Shown piece by piece: positions 1 through 8,483 of a stretch of DNA of 64,000 nt. A program made the translations under genes and the position numbers. The DNA is taken from the NCBI RefSeq assembly GCF_023373525.1, contig NZ_CP097218.1:2604001-2668000 (forward strand). The letters run 5' to 3'. This DNA comes from Brachybacterium kimchii (GTDB lineage: Bacteria > Actinomycetota > Actinomycetes > Actinomycetales > Dermabacteraceae). The notes beneath the pieces are model-generated. The model was not told the DNA's origin. It made no database searches and worked only from the letters and a program-made list of their open reading frames with translations. The stretch's first letter is position 1; each line of letters opens with the position of its first letter.

Positions 1-828
1 GATGTCGTCGAGGGCCGTCCCCACCACATCCACCCGGGAGTCGGGGTCGTCGTACCAGTCGACGGGCACCTCGTGGATGCGCAGCCCGCTGCGCTCGGCG
101 AGCACCAGGAGCTCCGTGTCGAAGAACCAGGCGGGGTCCTCGACGAGGGGCAGGATCTCCCGGGCGACGTCGGCGCGGATCGCCTTGAACCCGCATTGCG
201 CATCGGTGAAGCCGGCGCCGAGCGCGACCGACAGCCCGGCGTTGTAGCAGCGGGAGATGAACTCGCGCTTGGTCCCCCGCACCACTCGTGACGAGCGGTG
301 CAGGCGGGTGCCGATGGCGAGGTCCGAGTGCCCCGACATGAGTGGCGCGACGAGGGGCCAGAGGGCGTCGAGGTCCGTCGAGAGGTCGACGTCCATATAG
401 GCGAGGACGAGCGCGCCCGACGCGGACCAGGTGGACTTGAGCGCGCGCCCGCGTCCCTTCCGGTCCAGGTGGACGGCGCGCACCCGATCGGGCATGCGCT
501 CCTCGAGGTCGGCGGCGATCTCCCGCGTGCCGTCCGTGCTGCCGTTGTCGGCGACCGTGATCCGGAACGGGTACGGGAAGGTCGAGCGCAGGTGCCGGTC
601 CAGGCGCTCCACGCACGCCTCGATCGTGTGGCGCTCGTTGAGGACCGGGACCACCACGTCCAGCACCGTCGTCCCGGGCTCCGCGCTCACCAGGGGACGG
701 GCCTGGGGCTGGTCCTGGGGTGTCTGCGCCGAGGGGTCGTGGCCCCCGACGCGGGAGCCCGGGACGGTGTCCGCGTCGTCGGCCCCGGCGGAGAGGCCGC
801 CCGCGCTTCGTGCGAGGTCCAGGGTCAT
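1..828 (-). CDS. GT2 family glycosyltransferase (3' end cut by window edge)
   Basis: Family 2 (GT-A fold) glycosyltransferase of the dolichol-phosphate-mannose-synthase type, which would transfer a sugar from a nucleotide donor to a lipid carrier at the inner face of the membrane. The N-terminal 45 or so residues are low complexity. The domain then opens with VVPVLNERHTIEACVERL, followed by VADNGSTDGTREIA, the DRKGRGRALK segment and the metal-binding stretch YMDVDLSTDLDAL. AQCGFKAIR matches the usual second half. The 276 codons visible run off the left edge without a stop. The ATG overlaps the stop of the upstream GT39 gene by 4 bp (ATGA), so the two are translationally coupled. A GT2 that loads polyprenyl phosphate beside a GT39 that uses it is a common pairing; the sugar is not predictable. 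Confidence 0.9.
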   Translation of the reverse strand, partial: MTLDLARSAGGLSAGADDADTVPGSRVGGHDPSAQTPQDQPQARPLVSAEPGTTVLDVVVPVLNERHTIEACVERLDRHLRSTFPYPFRITVADNGSTDGTREIAADLEERMPDRVRAVHLDRKGRGRALKSTWSASGALVLAYMDVDLSTDLDALWPLVAPLMSGHSDLAIGTRLHRSSRVVRGTKREFISRCYNAGLSVALGAGFTDAQCGFKAIRADVAREILPLVEDPAWFFDTELLVLAERSGLRIHEVPVDWYDDPDSRVDVVGTALDDI

Positions 829-3095
829 GACGCCTCCTGGGTGCTCGTGGAGCTCGAGACGGGCTGGGTGAGGTCGTAGAACGTGGAGTCGCCGATGGTG
901 ACCTCCTTGTAGTTCTCGCTCGCCCACTCGACGATCTCGCTCGCGGAGTCCGAGCCGCCGTTCTGCTGGCCGAAGCCGCTGCTGGCGAGCAGGTAGTGGA
1001 TCTGGCCGTCCTCGACGTACTGCTGGAACTGCTCGAGGGTGGGGCTCGGGTCGGATCCGTTGAACCCGCCGATGGCCATCACCGGCTCCTCGCTCGCCAG
1101 CTGCATGCCCGCGGCGCTCTGGCTGCCGACGGCCGCGGCGACCCAGGTGTACTGATCGGCGTCGGCGGTGAGGGCGTCGACGACGTCCTGGTCGGGCTCG
1201 GTGGCATCGAGCAGTCCGCTCATGCCGCCGCCCCCGCCTCCGCCGGGACCGCCGCCCATGGCTCCCTCGGCTCCGCCGGCCGACGGCATCTGGCCCTGCT
1301 GGGACTGCTGCCCCTGGCTCGACTGGCCCTGCTGGGACTGGGAGGACTGGCCGGGAGGAGTACCCATTCCGCCCTGGCCGGTCTGGTTCTGACCGTTCTG
1401 ACTCTGTCCCGTCGTGCCCTGGCCGGTCTGGCCCTGGCCGGTCTGCCCGGTCTGGCCCTGGCCGCCGGGGAAGCCCTGGCCTCCGCCCTGGCCTCCCGGG
1501 CCTCCGCCCATGCCGCCGGGCCCGCCGCCCATGCCGCTGGAGACCGTCGGCCCCGCGGTGATGATCGAGCCAGTCTTGGCCGTGGTCACCGTGCTCACCG
1601 CGTAGGCGGCCTGACCGGCGCCCGCGCTCACGATCGCGCTAGCCAGCAGGGCAGCGAGCAGCGCCCTGCCCATGCGGTGGGCGAAGAGCACGCCGAGCGC
1701 GGCGAGGATGCCCGTGGCGAGCACGAGGATCGCGAGCCACTGCCCGTACTCCGTCTGGCGCTGGAGGAGCACGAAGCCCCAGACGCCGGTGGCGAGCGCG
1801 GCGAGCGCGAGCCCGATCCTGGCGAGCCAGGTGCTGCGGCGCTGCCACAGCTCCCCCGCTCCGGCGCCGACCATCACGGCGATCGCCGGCGACAGGGCCA
1901 CCGTGTAGTACTGGTGGAAGATCCCGGCCATGAAGGAGAACGTCAGGAAGGTGGCGAGGAACCACCCGCCCCACACCATGTGGGAGGCGCGGCGCATATC
2001 GGTGCGCGGAGCTCGTCGGCCCATCCACAGCGCGAGCACCACGAGGATCAGCGCGGCGGGGATCAGCCAGGAGATCTGGCCGCCCAGGTCCGAGGAGAAC
2101 AGCCGGGCGAGCCCGGTCTCCCCGGAGGAGGGTCCCCCGCCGCCCACCGATCCGGTCTCCTCGCCGTTGATCCGGCCCAGGCCGTTGTACCCGAAGGTCA
2201 GCTCGAGGAACGAGTCGTTCTGGGAGCCGCCGATGAAGGGCCGCCAGCTCTCGGGCACGAGCTCGACGATCGCGACCCACCAGCCCCCGGCGACGACGAG
2301 CGCGCCGACCGCGGCGAGCAGGCCCAGCACGCGTCGGCGCCAGGTGGTCGCCGCGAACAGCATGAAGGCGAGCCCGAAGAAGGGCACGACCAGGAACGCC
2401 TGCAGCGTCTTGGTGAGGAAGCCGAAGCCGATGAACACGCCCACCAGGGCCATCCAGCGGATCGAGCCCTTCTCGATCGCGCGCAGGGTGGCCCAGGCGC
2501 CCAGCGCCATCAGCATCACCAGCAGCGCGTCGGGATTGTTGAAGCGGAACATGAGCACCGCGACCGGGGTGATCGCCATCGCGGCGCCGGCGACCAGGCC
2601 CGCGCCCACGCCGAAGTACCGCTTCACCGTGCGGTCCACGAGGAGCACGGTGCCGATGCCCATGAGAACCTGCGGCAGCAGGATCGCGATCGTGTTCAGC
2701 CCGAACAGGCGCACGGAGAGCGCCATCAGCCAGAGCGAGGCCGGCGGCTTGTCCACGGTGATCGAGTTCGCCGCGTCGGAGGAGCCGTAGAAGAACGCCT
2801 TCCAGGACTGGGACCCCGCCTGCACGGCCGCGGAGTAGAACGAGTTCGCGTACCCGTTGGCGCTGAGGTTCCAGAAGTACAGGACGCCGGTCGCCACGAG
2901 CAGCCCCAGCAGGGCGAGGCTCGCTCGCGGGGACTCGTCGAGCACGCGCCTGCGCGCGGCCTCGAGCCGGTGCGGGGGCTTATCGGTCGCCGGGCCCGGG
3001 CTCGCCGCCCCGTCGGCGGCGGGCGTCGTCCGATCGTCTGGTGAGGACTCGGGGCTCGAACCGTCCCCGGTCCGCTTCTCATCGGTGGTGGTCAT
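825..3095 (-). CDS. GT39 (ArnT/PMT-like) membrane glycosyltransferase with Gly/Gln-rich insert
   Basis: Polytopic membrane protein of 756 aa resembling bacterial ArnT/PMT-type glycosyltransferases, which use polyprenyl-phosphate sugars to glycosylate lipids, proteins or wall polymers outside the membrane. The first 45 residues are polar. A first membrane helix (about 57-75) is followed by the large extracytoplasmic loop with SVDKPP-like TVDKPPASLW, the family hallmark that carries the catalytic acid. About ten more helices follow. Residues about 517-640 are an unusual Gly/Gln/Ser/Thr-rich stretch (GGPGG, QTGQGQ and SQQGQ repeats). A soluble C-terminal domain ends the protein. It is first in a two-gene operon with the GT2 gene. 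The ATG lies 23 nt after a sequence element also found before the divergent small gene. Confidence 0.9.
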   Translation of the reverse strand: MTTTDEKRTGDGSSPESSPDDRTTPAADGAASPGPATDKPPHRLEAARRRVLDESPRASLALLGLLVATGVLYFWNLSANGYANSFYSAAVQAGSQSWKAFFYGSSDAANSITVDKPPASLWLMALSVRLFGLNTIAILLPQVLMGIGTVLLVDRTVKRYFGVGAGLVAGAAMAITPVAVLMFRFNNPDALLVMLMALGAWATLRAIEKGSIRWMALVGVFIGFGFLTKTLQAFLVVPFFGLAFMLFAATTWRRRVLGLLAAVGALVVAGGWWVAIVELVPESWRPFIGGSQNDSFLELTFGYNGLGRINGEETGSVGGGGPSSGETGLARLFSSDLGGQISWLIPAALILVVLALWMGRRAPRTDMRRASHMVWGGWFLATFLTFSFMAGIFHQYYTVALSPAIAVMVGAGAGELWQRRSTWLARIGLALAALATGVWGFVLLQRQTEYGQWLAILVLATGILAALGVLFAHRMGRALLAALLASAIVSAGAGQAAYAVSTVTTAKTGSIITAGPTVSSGMGGGPGGMGGGPGGQGGGQGFPGGQGQTGQTGQGQTGQGTTGQSQNGQNQTGQGGMGTPPGQSSQSQQGQSSQGQQSQQGQMPSAGGAEGAMGGGPGGGGGGGMSGLLDATEPDQDVVDALTADADQYTWVAAAVGSQSAAGMQLASEEPVMAIGGFNGSDPSPTLEQFQQYVEDGQIHYLLASSGFGQQNGGSDSASEIVEWASENYKEVTIGDSTFYDLTQPVSSSTSTQEAS

Positions 3096-3115
3096 GGCGG
3101 GAAGACTTCCGGCCG

Positions 3116-3213
3116 GGCCTATGGATCTGCTGTGCCCCGGGCATGGTGCGCGTATGTGCCGGGCGCCTCACCTCACCGCCCGGCGACAGCACGGTCACAG
3201 CGGATCCATAGCC
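3116..3213. promoter_or_regulatory. Divergent inverted repeat, matched leader element of GT39 gene and small ORF
   Basis: The sequence CACAGCRGATCCATAGSCC occurs once on each strand, pointing outwards: minus-strand copy at 3116-3134 and plus-strand copy at 3196-3213, with only two differences. The plus copy ends 22 nt before the ATG at 3234 and the minus copy ends 23 nt before the ATG at 3095. The matched spacing suggests a shared promoter or operator for the two divergent genes. The factor involved is unknown. Confidence 0.5.
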
Positions 3214-3233
3214 CCGCGGGCGAGCGTCGTGGC

Positions 3234-3479
3234 ATGGACATGATCGACACCTCGATGACCGCCTCCGTCCACGTCGTGCAGGAGGCCGCGCAGACGACGA
3301 CCGAGCAGGCCCTCGCCGACCCGGCCCCCGAGCCCACGACCTCGCCCGCGCGCACCCCCGTGGCCTGGGCGGGTGCGAAGCCCGCCATCGGCGCGGCGCT
3401 CGCGGTCTCCCATGAGCAGCGCTCCGAGGAGCCCCGTGCGGACGCGGCGGGCCGGCACCGGCGCACCCTCGAACCCTGA
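3234..3479 (+). CDS. Small hypothetical protein
   Basis: An 81-aa protein that I do not recognise. It is rich in Ala, Thr and Pro, with no convincing membrane helix or signal peptide; the central GAKPAIGAALAV stretch is only mildly hydrophobic and the C-terminus is polar and arginine-rich. Third codon positions are almost all G or C, as in neighbouring real genes, which argues for true coding. Its ATG sits 22 nt after the element described at 3196-3213, the same distance as in the divergent GT39 gene. No strong ribosome binding site is visible. An overlapping minus-strand frame is less convincing. Confidence 0.5.
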   Translation: MDMIDTSMTASVHVVQEAAQTTTEQALADPAPEPTTSPARTPVAWAGAKPAIGAALAVSHEQRSEEPRADAAGRHRRTLEP

Positions 3480-3546
3480 GTCCCGGAGCTCGTCGCCCCC
3501 GGCGGGCTACGCTCGCCTGAGCCGCACCCCCGCCGAAGGAGACGAG

Positions 3547-4482
3547 ATGGCCCTGCACGAGTTCACGTTCCCCTCCCGCAACGGACGCGACGAGATCCAT
3601 GCCTGGATCCACGTCCCCGTGGTCCCCGCGCGCGCCGTCGTGCAGATCGAGCACGGGCTCGGCGAGCACTCGCGGCGCTATCAGCGGCTCATCGCGCGTC
3701 TCCTGGATGCGGGGATCGTGGTCGCGGCCGACGACCATGCCGGTCACGGAGCCACGGCCGTCGCCTCGGGCGTCTGGGCGGACACCGGCGAGGACGGCCT
3801 GGAGACCGTCATCGCCGACGAGGAGACGCTCCGCGAGAAGGTCACCTCGATGCTCCCCGAGCTGCCGTACGTCGTCTTCGGCCACAGCTGGGGCTCGATG
3901 ATCGCCCGCGCGCAGGCCGCGCGGCACCCGCAGGGCCTGGCCGGATTGGCGCTCGGCGGGATCGCCGCCGGGATGCGCTCGATGCGGACGTTCGACCGCC
4001 ACGCCCTGGACCGGGCGATCGGCGCGGGCGACGGCGCGAGCAGCGGCGAATCCTTCCTGCCGAGCCTCTTCGACGGCTTCCTGGACCGCTACGACGACGT
4101 GCGCGGGCCGACCGACTGGGTCGCGCGCGACCGCGACGTGGTGCGCGACCACGGCTCCGACCCGCTCAACGGCTTCGGGACGCCCATGTCCCTGCGCTTC
4201 GTCCGGGACTTCGTGGGGCTCTACGACGAGGCGAACGCGCCCGAATGGGCCGCGCGCATCCCCCGCGGCCTGCCCGTGCTGATCCTCTCGGGAGACCAGG
4301 ACCCCGTGGGCGGCTTCGGGGAGGGCCCGTACAACGTGGCCACCGCGCTGGTCGAGTCGGGGACGCGCGATGTCACCACCCGCGTGTACACGGGCTTCCG
4401 CCACGAGGTGCACAACGAGCCCGAGATCCGCGACGAGGTCGCGGACGAGATCGTCGCCTTCGTGGAGCGCGTCGCCGGCTGA
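3547..4482 (+). CDS. Alpha/beta hydrolase (monoacylglycerol-lipase-like)
   Basis: Serine hydrolase of 311 aa similar to monoglyceride lipases and lysophospholipases (Hydrolase_4). The oxyanion-hole segment QIEHGLGEHSRRY is near residue 35. The nucleophile elbow is GHSWGS. The acid is probably the Asp of LSGDQDPVGG and the catalytic His lies in TGFRHEVHNE near the C-terminus. No signal peptide, so it is cytoplasmic. GAAGGAG is placed seven nucleotides before the ATG at 3547 and fixes the start. It is a single gene ending at a strong hairpin that it shares with convergent putP. The substrate, probably an acyl ester, is not known. Confidence 0.88.
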   Translation: MALHEFTFPSRNGRDEIHAWIHVPVVPARAVVQIEHGLGEHSRRYQRLIARLLDAGIVVAADDHAGHGATAVASGVWADTGEDGLETVIADEETLREKVTSMLPELPYVVFGHSWGSMIARAQAARHPQGLAGLALGGIAAGMRSMRTFDRHALDRAIGAGDGASSGESFLPSLFDGFLDRYDDVRGPTDWVARDRDVVRDHGSDPLNGFGTPMSLRFVRDFVGLYDEANAPEWAARIPRGLPVLILSGDQDPVGGFGEGPYNVATALVESGTRDVTTRVYTGFRHEVHNEPEIRDEVADEIVAFVERVAG

Positions 4483-4506
4483 CGACGCTCCGCCGCCTGC
4501 GGGAAC

Positions 4507-4549
4507 GCACGAGGGCGCCGCATCCGTTCAGGATGCGGCGCCCTCGTGC
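4507..4549. terminator. Bidirectional hairpin terminator between hydrolase gene and putP
   Basis: Perfect inverted repeat of 19 bp (4507-4525 with 4531-4549) around a 5-nt loop, located between two convergent genes. There is no U-tract, as is usual in high-GC actinobacteria. It would serve both transcripts. Confidence 0.85.
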
Positions 4550-4597
4550 AGGTGGCCGTCGGCCCGGAGACCTATCGGGACCGGACCGGACCGGGCG

Positions 4598-6166
4598 TCA
4601 GACGCTCGGCGCGGCCTCCGGGGCCTCGTCGGCCGGCTTCTGCGCGATGGTGCCCGTCTTGAGGGAGGCGACCATCTCGTCGAACTGTTCGCGAGCCCTG
4701 GCCGGCGGTGCGGGCGTGAGCAGCGAGACCACGATCGCCACCAGCAGGTTGAGCACGAAGCCGGGGAGGAGCTCGTAGAGGTGGTCGCCGCCGAAGAGGT
4801 TCCAGGCGACGTCCGGCGCCTCCGCGGTGAAGACCCCGCCCCACCAGAAGGCCACGACCGCACCGACGATCATGCCGGCGAGGGCGCCGGGCATCGTGAA
4901 GCGGCGCCAGAACAGGCACAGCAGCACGACCGGTCCGAAGGCCGAGCCGAAGCCGGCCCAGGCGAAGGACACGAGATCAAGGATCGAGCTCGAGGGGTCC
5001 AGCGCGAGCAGCGCCGCGATCACCGAGATCGTGAGGACCCCGGCGCGTCCGCCCCAGAGCTTGGCCGAGGGGCCGATCGAGCGGTTGAACGCGCCCACGA
5101 TGTCCTCGATGAGCGCGGAGCTCGTGACCACGAGCTGGCTCGACATCGTCGACATGATCGCGGCGAGCACCGCGGCCAGCAGGATGCCCGCGAGCAGCGG
5201 GTGGAACATGATCTGCGCGAGGTCGAGGAAGACCGACTCGCCGTTGGTCTTGTCGGTGAGCAGGGCGTCGCCGTTCTGCTGGAAGTACGCGAGCCCGGCG
5301 AGGGCGGTGAAGATCGCGCCGAGCACGCACAGGATCATCCAGCCCACGCCGAAGGTCGCGCCGTACTTCGCGTCGCGCGAGGAGCGCAGCGCCATGAAGC
5401 GCACGATGATGTGGGGCTGGCCGAAGTAGCCCAGGCCCCAGGCGAGCGAGGAGATCACGCCGACGGCGGTCGCGCCGCTGGTCATCGACGCGAAATCGGC
5501 GTTGACCTGACGCACGGAGTCGAACATCTCGACCGGGCCGCCCACGGAGAACATCGCGACGATCGGGACCACGATGAGCGAGATGAGCATGATGACGCCC
5601 TGGACGACGTCCGTGTAGGTCGCGCCGAGGAAGCCGCCGAACAGCGTGTACAGCACGGTGACGCCGGCGACCAGGAGCATCCCGACGAGGTACGGGCCGC
5701 CGAAGAAGGACTGGAAGAACACGCCGCCGGAGACCATGCCGGAGGAGACGTAGAAGGTGAAGAACACCAGGATCACGAGCCCGGCCACGATGCGCAGGGC
5801 GCGCGTGCGGTCGAACAGCCGGTTGCCGAAGAAGCTCGGGACCGTGAGGGAGTCGTCGGCGATCTGGGTGTACTGGCGCAGACGCGGCGCGACGAGGATC
5901 CAGTTGAGGGCCGCGCCGACGGTGAGGCCGACGGCGAGCCACGCCTCGACCAGACCGCTCATGTAGAGCGCGCCCGGCAGCCCCATGAGCAGCCATCCGG
6001 ACATATCCGAGGCGCCCGCGGACAGGGCCGCGGTGAAGGGGTGCAGCTGGCGACCGCCGAGGATGTACTCGTCGCCGCCCTTCGTCTTGCGGAAGGCGTA
6101 GAAGCCGATGCCGAGCATCGCGAGGAAGTAGATCGCGAGCGCGATCAGCTTGAACGTGAGGTCCAT
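4598..6166 (-). CDS. putP: Sodium/proline symporter PutP
   Basis: Member of the sodium:solute symporter family, 522 aa with about 13 membrane helices, importing proline with Na+ as nutrient or osmolyte. The N-terminal GGDEYILGGRQL and SAGASDMSGWLLMGLPGAL segments are typical of PutP and carry residues linked to Na+ and proline binding in the E. coli protein. SSGMVSGGVFF, TLFGGFLGATYTDVVQG and MSTMSSQLVVTSSALIED are further family blocks. The ATG at 6166 begins MDLTFKL; an in-frame ATG 45 nt upstream would add 15 polar residues and seems less likely. No strong ribosome binding site is seen before either. It is a single gene. Confidence 0.92.
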   Translation of the reverse strand: MDLTFKLIALAIYFLAMLGIGFYAFRKTKGGDEYILGGRQLHPFTAALSAGASDMSGWLLMGLPGALYMSGLVEAWLAVGLTVGAALNWILVAPRLRQYTQIADDSLTVPSFFGNRLFDRTRALRIVAGLVILVFFTFYVSSGMVSGGVFFQSFFGGPYLVGMLLVAGVTVLYTLFGGFLGATYTDVVQGVIMLISLIVVPIVAMFSVGGPVEMFDSVRQVNADFASMTSGATAVGVISSLAWGLGYFGQPHIIVRFMALRSSRDAKYGATFGVGWMILCVLGAIFTALAGLAYFQQNGDALLTDKTNGESVFLDLAQIMFHPLLAGILLAAVLAAIMSTMSSQLVVTSSALIEDIVGAFNRSIGPSAKLWGGRAGVLTISVIAALLALDPSSSILDLVSFAWAGFGSAFGPVVLLCLFWRRFTMPGALAGMIVGAVVAFWWGGVFTAEAPDVAWNLFGGDHLYELLPGFVLNLLVAIVVSLLTPAPPARAREQFDEMVASLKTGTIAQKPADEAPEAAPSV

Positions 6167-6333
6167 TGCCGTGCCGTTCTGATCGGGGACAGGGACAGGG
6201 ATGCCCTGCACGGTAGCGGCATAAGGAGGCGCGCGTCACCGCGACTCCCCCGTTCTCCCCCGCTCCGGACGGCCCGGGCGCCTGTGAGACGTCTCGCGAT
6301 CACGCCCGGCTCCTCCTGGTCACAGCGGTGTGA

Positions 6334-6816
6334 TCACGGAGCGAGCAGATCGACCTCGCTGTCTCCGTGCAGCACGGCGAGTCCCCGCCGTGCGCGTGAC
6401 GCGCCCCACGGACCGAGCAGGTCCAGCTCCTCCTCGTCCGCGAGCATCCAGTCGTCGAGCTCCGCGGCCTGCGGGACCACGTCGGCCTCGAGCCGCGCGG
6501 CCGGGACGACGCCCGCGTCGAACAGGAAATGCGCGCCCATCGGAGCCCCGACACGTGCCCGCGAGGGCATCCAGTGCACGGCGAGCAGGCGGCCGATGGG
6601 GAGGTCCAGGCCGAGCTCCTCGCGCACCTCTCGATGGGCGCATGCGCGGGCGTCCTCCCCCGGGTCGACGCCCCCGCCGGGCAGCAGCCAGTGGTCGCGG
6701 TAGTTCGGCTTCTCGATGAGCACGCGGCCGTGCTCGTCGCGCAGGATCACCGCGCCCGACGTGATGACCTTCGGGAGCGAGTCGAAGTAGACGGCATCGG
6801 GGAGCAGCTCGTTCAT
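6334..6816 (-). CDS. NUDIX hydrolase
   Basis: A 160-aa Nudix-fold protein that would hydrolyse a nucleoside diphosphate linked to another group. The Nudix box is visible as GGGVDPGEDARACAHREVREELGLD-type spacing: G, then E, REVREE and LG in the right order from about residue 47. Substrate cannot be assigned. The ATG at 6816 follows GAGGA; it begins 10 nt after the stop of the MHS transporter gene, so both are probably one operon. Whether they share a function is unclear. Confidence 0.85.
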   Translation of the reverse strand: MNELLPDAVYFDSLPKVITSGAVILRDEHGRVLIEKPNYRDHWLLPGGGVDPGEDARACAHREVREELGLDLPIGRLLAVHWMPSRARVGAPMGAHFLFDAGVVPAARLEADVVPQAAELDDWMLADEEELDLLGPWGASRARRGLAVLHGDSEVDLLAP

Positions 6817-6826
6817 GGCGCCATCC

Positions 6827-8206
6827 TCACAGACCCGAGCGGCCCGCGGACGCACCTGCCCGTCGTGCGCCGAGCGCCCCCACGAGCGTGGCGAGACTGA
6901 GGGCGATGAGCACGAGCGCGGGGTGCCACCAGGCCTGGCCGGTGGCGCCGCCCAGCGCGGCGGTGAGCAGGGGGACGAAGCCGCTGAGGGTCGCGGCGAT
7001 CGCGTAGGCGAAGGACAGCGCCGAGTACCGGAAGCGCCCTTCGAACAGGTCGTTCATCAGCCCGCCGAGCGCCGCCCACGACATGGTGGGCAGGATCCCG
7101 CCGATCACCATCATCGCGACGAGCACCCCGAAGGTCGCCGAGGGCAGCAGCGCGTACATCGGCAGGGCGATGAGCGCGGTGCCGAGCGCTCCGATGCCCA
7201 CCACGCGGGCCGAGCCGATGCGCGTGGCGAGCAGGCCGAACAGCGGGATCGTCACCAGCTGCAGGAGGGAGCCGATGGTGGTGGCGGTGAGCAGCTGCAG
7301 GAAGGGATACCCCAGCTGCTCCGCGCCGTAGTTCATGGTGTACGTGTTCATCAGGGAGTACGACCCGATGCCCAGCAGTGCGGCCAGCACCGCGGTCCCC
7401 AGGGCGAGCGGCCGCGAGCGCAGCATGTCGAGCACGGGGACGCGGTCGCGCGAGCCGTCGGACCTCAGCCGGGTGAAGACGGGCGTCTCGTCGACGCGCA
7501 TGCGCAGGTACAGCGAGACCAGCAGCAGCGGGAACGCGAGCAGGAACGGCACCCGCCAGGCCCAGGCGGCGATCGCGGACTCGGGCACCGCGGCGATCAG
7601 CACCAGGTAGACGGCGGCCGAGAGGATCGAGCCGACGGGCGAGCCCAGCTGCGGGATCGCGGCGTACAACGCACGGCGCAGGGGCTTCGCGTGCTCGGCC
7701 GCCAGCAGCACCGAGCCGCCCCACTCCCCGCCCAGAGAGAGCCCCTGGGCGAGGCGCAGCACCACGAGGCCGATCGCGCCCAGCCAGCCCGCCTGCGCAT
7801 AGGACGGCAGCAGGCCGATGAGGCCGGTGGCGACGCCCATGATCCCGACGGTCCACAGCAGGGTCGCACGCCGGCCGAGCCGGTCGCCCATGTGCCCGAA
7901 CACGATTGCGCCGAGCGGCCGGATCACGAAGCTCACCGCGATCGTGCTGAAGGAGGCGAGGGTCGCCCCGGCCGGCCCCAGCGGCTCGAAGAACAGCGGG
8001 CCGACGAAGAACGCCGAGAAGTACGCGAACAGGTAGAAGTCGAACTGCTCGAGGGAGGTGCCGACGAGCGAGGCCCAGGTGACCCGGCGCGCCTCGCGGG
8101 GGCCGGCGGGTCCGCTCGAGGGGGCGTCGGCGGCGGGCCGGGTGGCGGCGTCGGTCGCGGCGTCGGTCGTGGGGACGCCGACGGGCCGGGTGGGATCTGC
8201 GGGCAT
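6827..8206 (-). CDS. MFS transporter, metabolite:H+ symporter (MHS) family
   Basis: Secondary transporter of 459 aa with 12 predicted helices after a 40-residue Ala/Thr/Pro-rich cytoplasmic N-terminus. GHMGDRLGRR (loop 2-3), RLAQGLSLGGEWGGSVLLA and LRMRVDETPVF are typical of the MHS family (ProP, KgtP, ShiA and relatives), which carry osmolytes, dicarboxylates or aromatic acids with protons. The exact substrate is open. GGAG precedes the ATG. It is transcribed with the downstream Nudix gene. A TGACC direct repeat lies in the upstream region near 8255. Confidence 0.85.
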   Translation of the reverse strand: MPADPTRPVGVPTTDAATDAATRPAADAPSSGPAGPREARRVTWASLVGTSLEQFDFYLFAYFSAFFVGPLFFEPLGPAGATLASFSTIAVSFVIRPLGAIVFGHMGDRLGRRATLLWTVGIMGVATGLIGLLPSYAQAGWLGAIGLVVLRLAQGLSLGGEWGGSVLLAAEHAKPLRRALYAAIPQLGSPVGSILSAAVYLVLIAAVPESAIAAWAWRVPFLLAFPLLLVSLYLRMRVDETPVFTRLRSDGSRDRVPVLDMLRSRPLALGTAVLAALLGIGSYSLMNTYTMNYGAEQLGYPFLQLLTATTIGSLLQLVTIPLFGLLATRIGSARVVGIGALGTALIALPMYALLPSATFGVLVAMMVIGGILPTMSWAALGGLMNDLFEGRFRYSALSFAYAIAATLSGFVPLLTAALGGATGQAWWHPALVLIALSLATLVGALGARRAGASAGRSGL

Positions 8207-8385
8207 GGTGCTCCGTTCACGGGTCCCGTGCCGGGATCGAGCACAGGTCAGGTCACCCTAAGCTCGTCGGCCCCGCGAGCGGACGCCCGGGCGATGTGGA
8301 CCACAGACCCCGGGCCGGCGGCTCCTCATCCCTGCGCACCCACGCACCCGAACCGTCGCTCCCCCACCCCCTCGCCCGGAACGAC

Positions 8386-8440
8386 GATGGCCAGGTTCTC
8401 TGACAGGAATCGGACAATCCTGTCAGAGAACCTGGCCATC
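8386..8440. terminator. Long hairpin element, copy A (end of tetritol operon)
   Basis: Perfect 23-bp inverted repeat (8386-8408 with 8418-8440) and a 9-nt loop containing CGGAC. It lies just after the rpiB-type gene in the direction of its transcription, consistent with termination. A near-identical element occurs at 63874-63926. The stem differs there by one base pair that is changed on both arms, so the structure is preserved. Confidence 0.75.
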
Positions 8441-8483
8441 GATCAGGCGCCGGGGCGCTGGGCGGCGAGGCGGGACGCCGCGG

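Noticed and set aside
996-3044. Long plus-strand frame opposite the GT39 gene
   Set aside because: Composition is Arg/Gly/His/Glu-rich with no family motif, as expected of an antisense frame in high-GC coding DNA. The minus-strand protein has clear domains.
3173-3466. 97-aa minus-strand frame overlapping the small gene
   Set aside because: Cys/Ser/Arg-rich and without homology features; the plus-strand frame has G/C-ended codons and a matched leader element.
6167-6333. Riboswitch or regulatory RNA before putP
   Set aside because: Only short palindromes (GAGACGTCTC, GTGATCAC) are visible; no known riboswitch core could be recognised.
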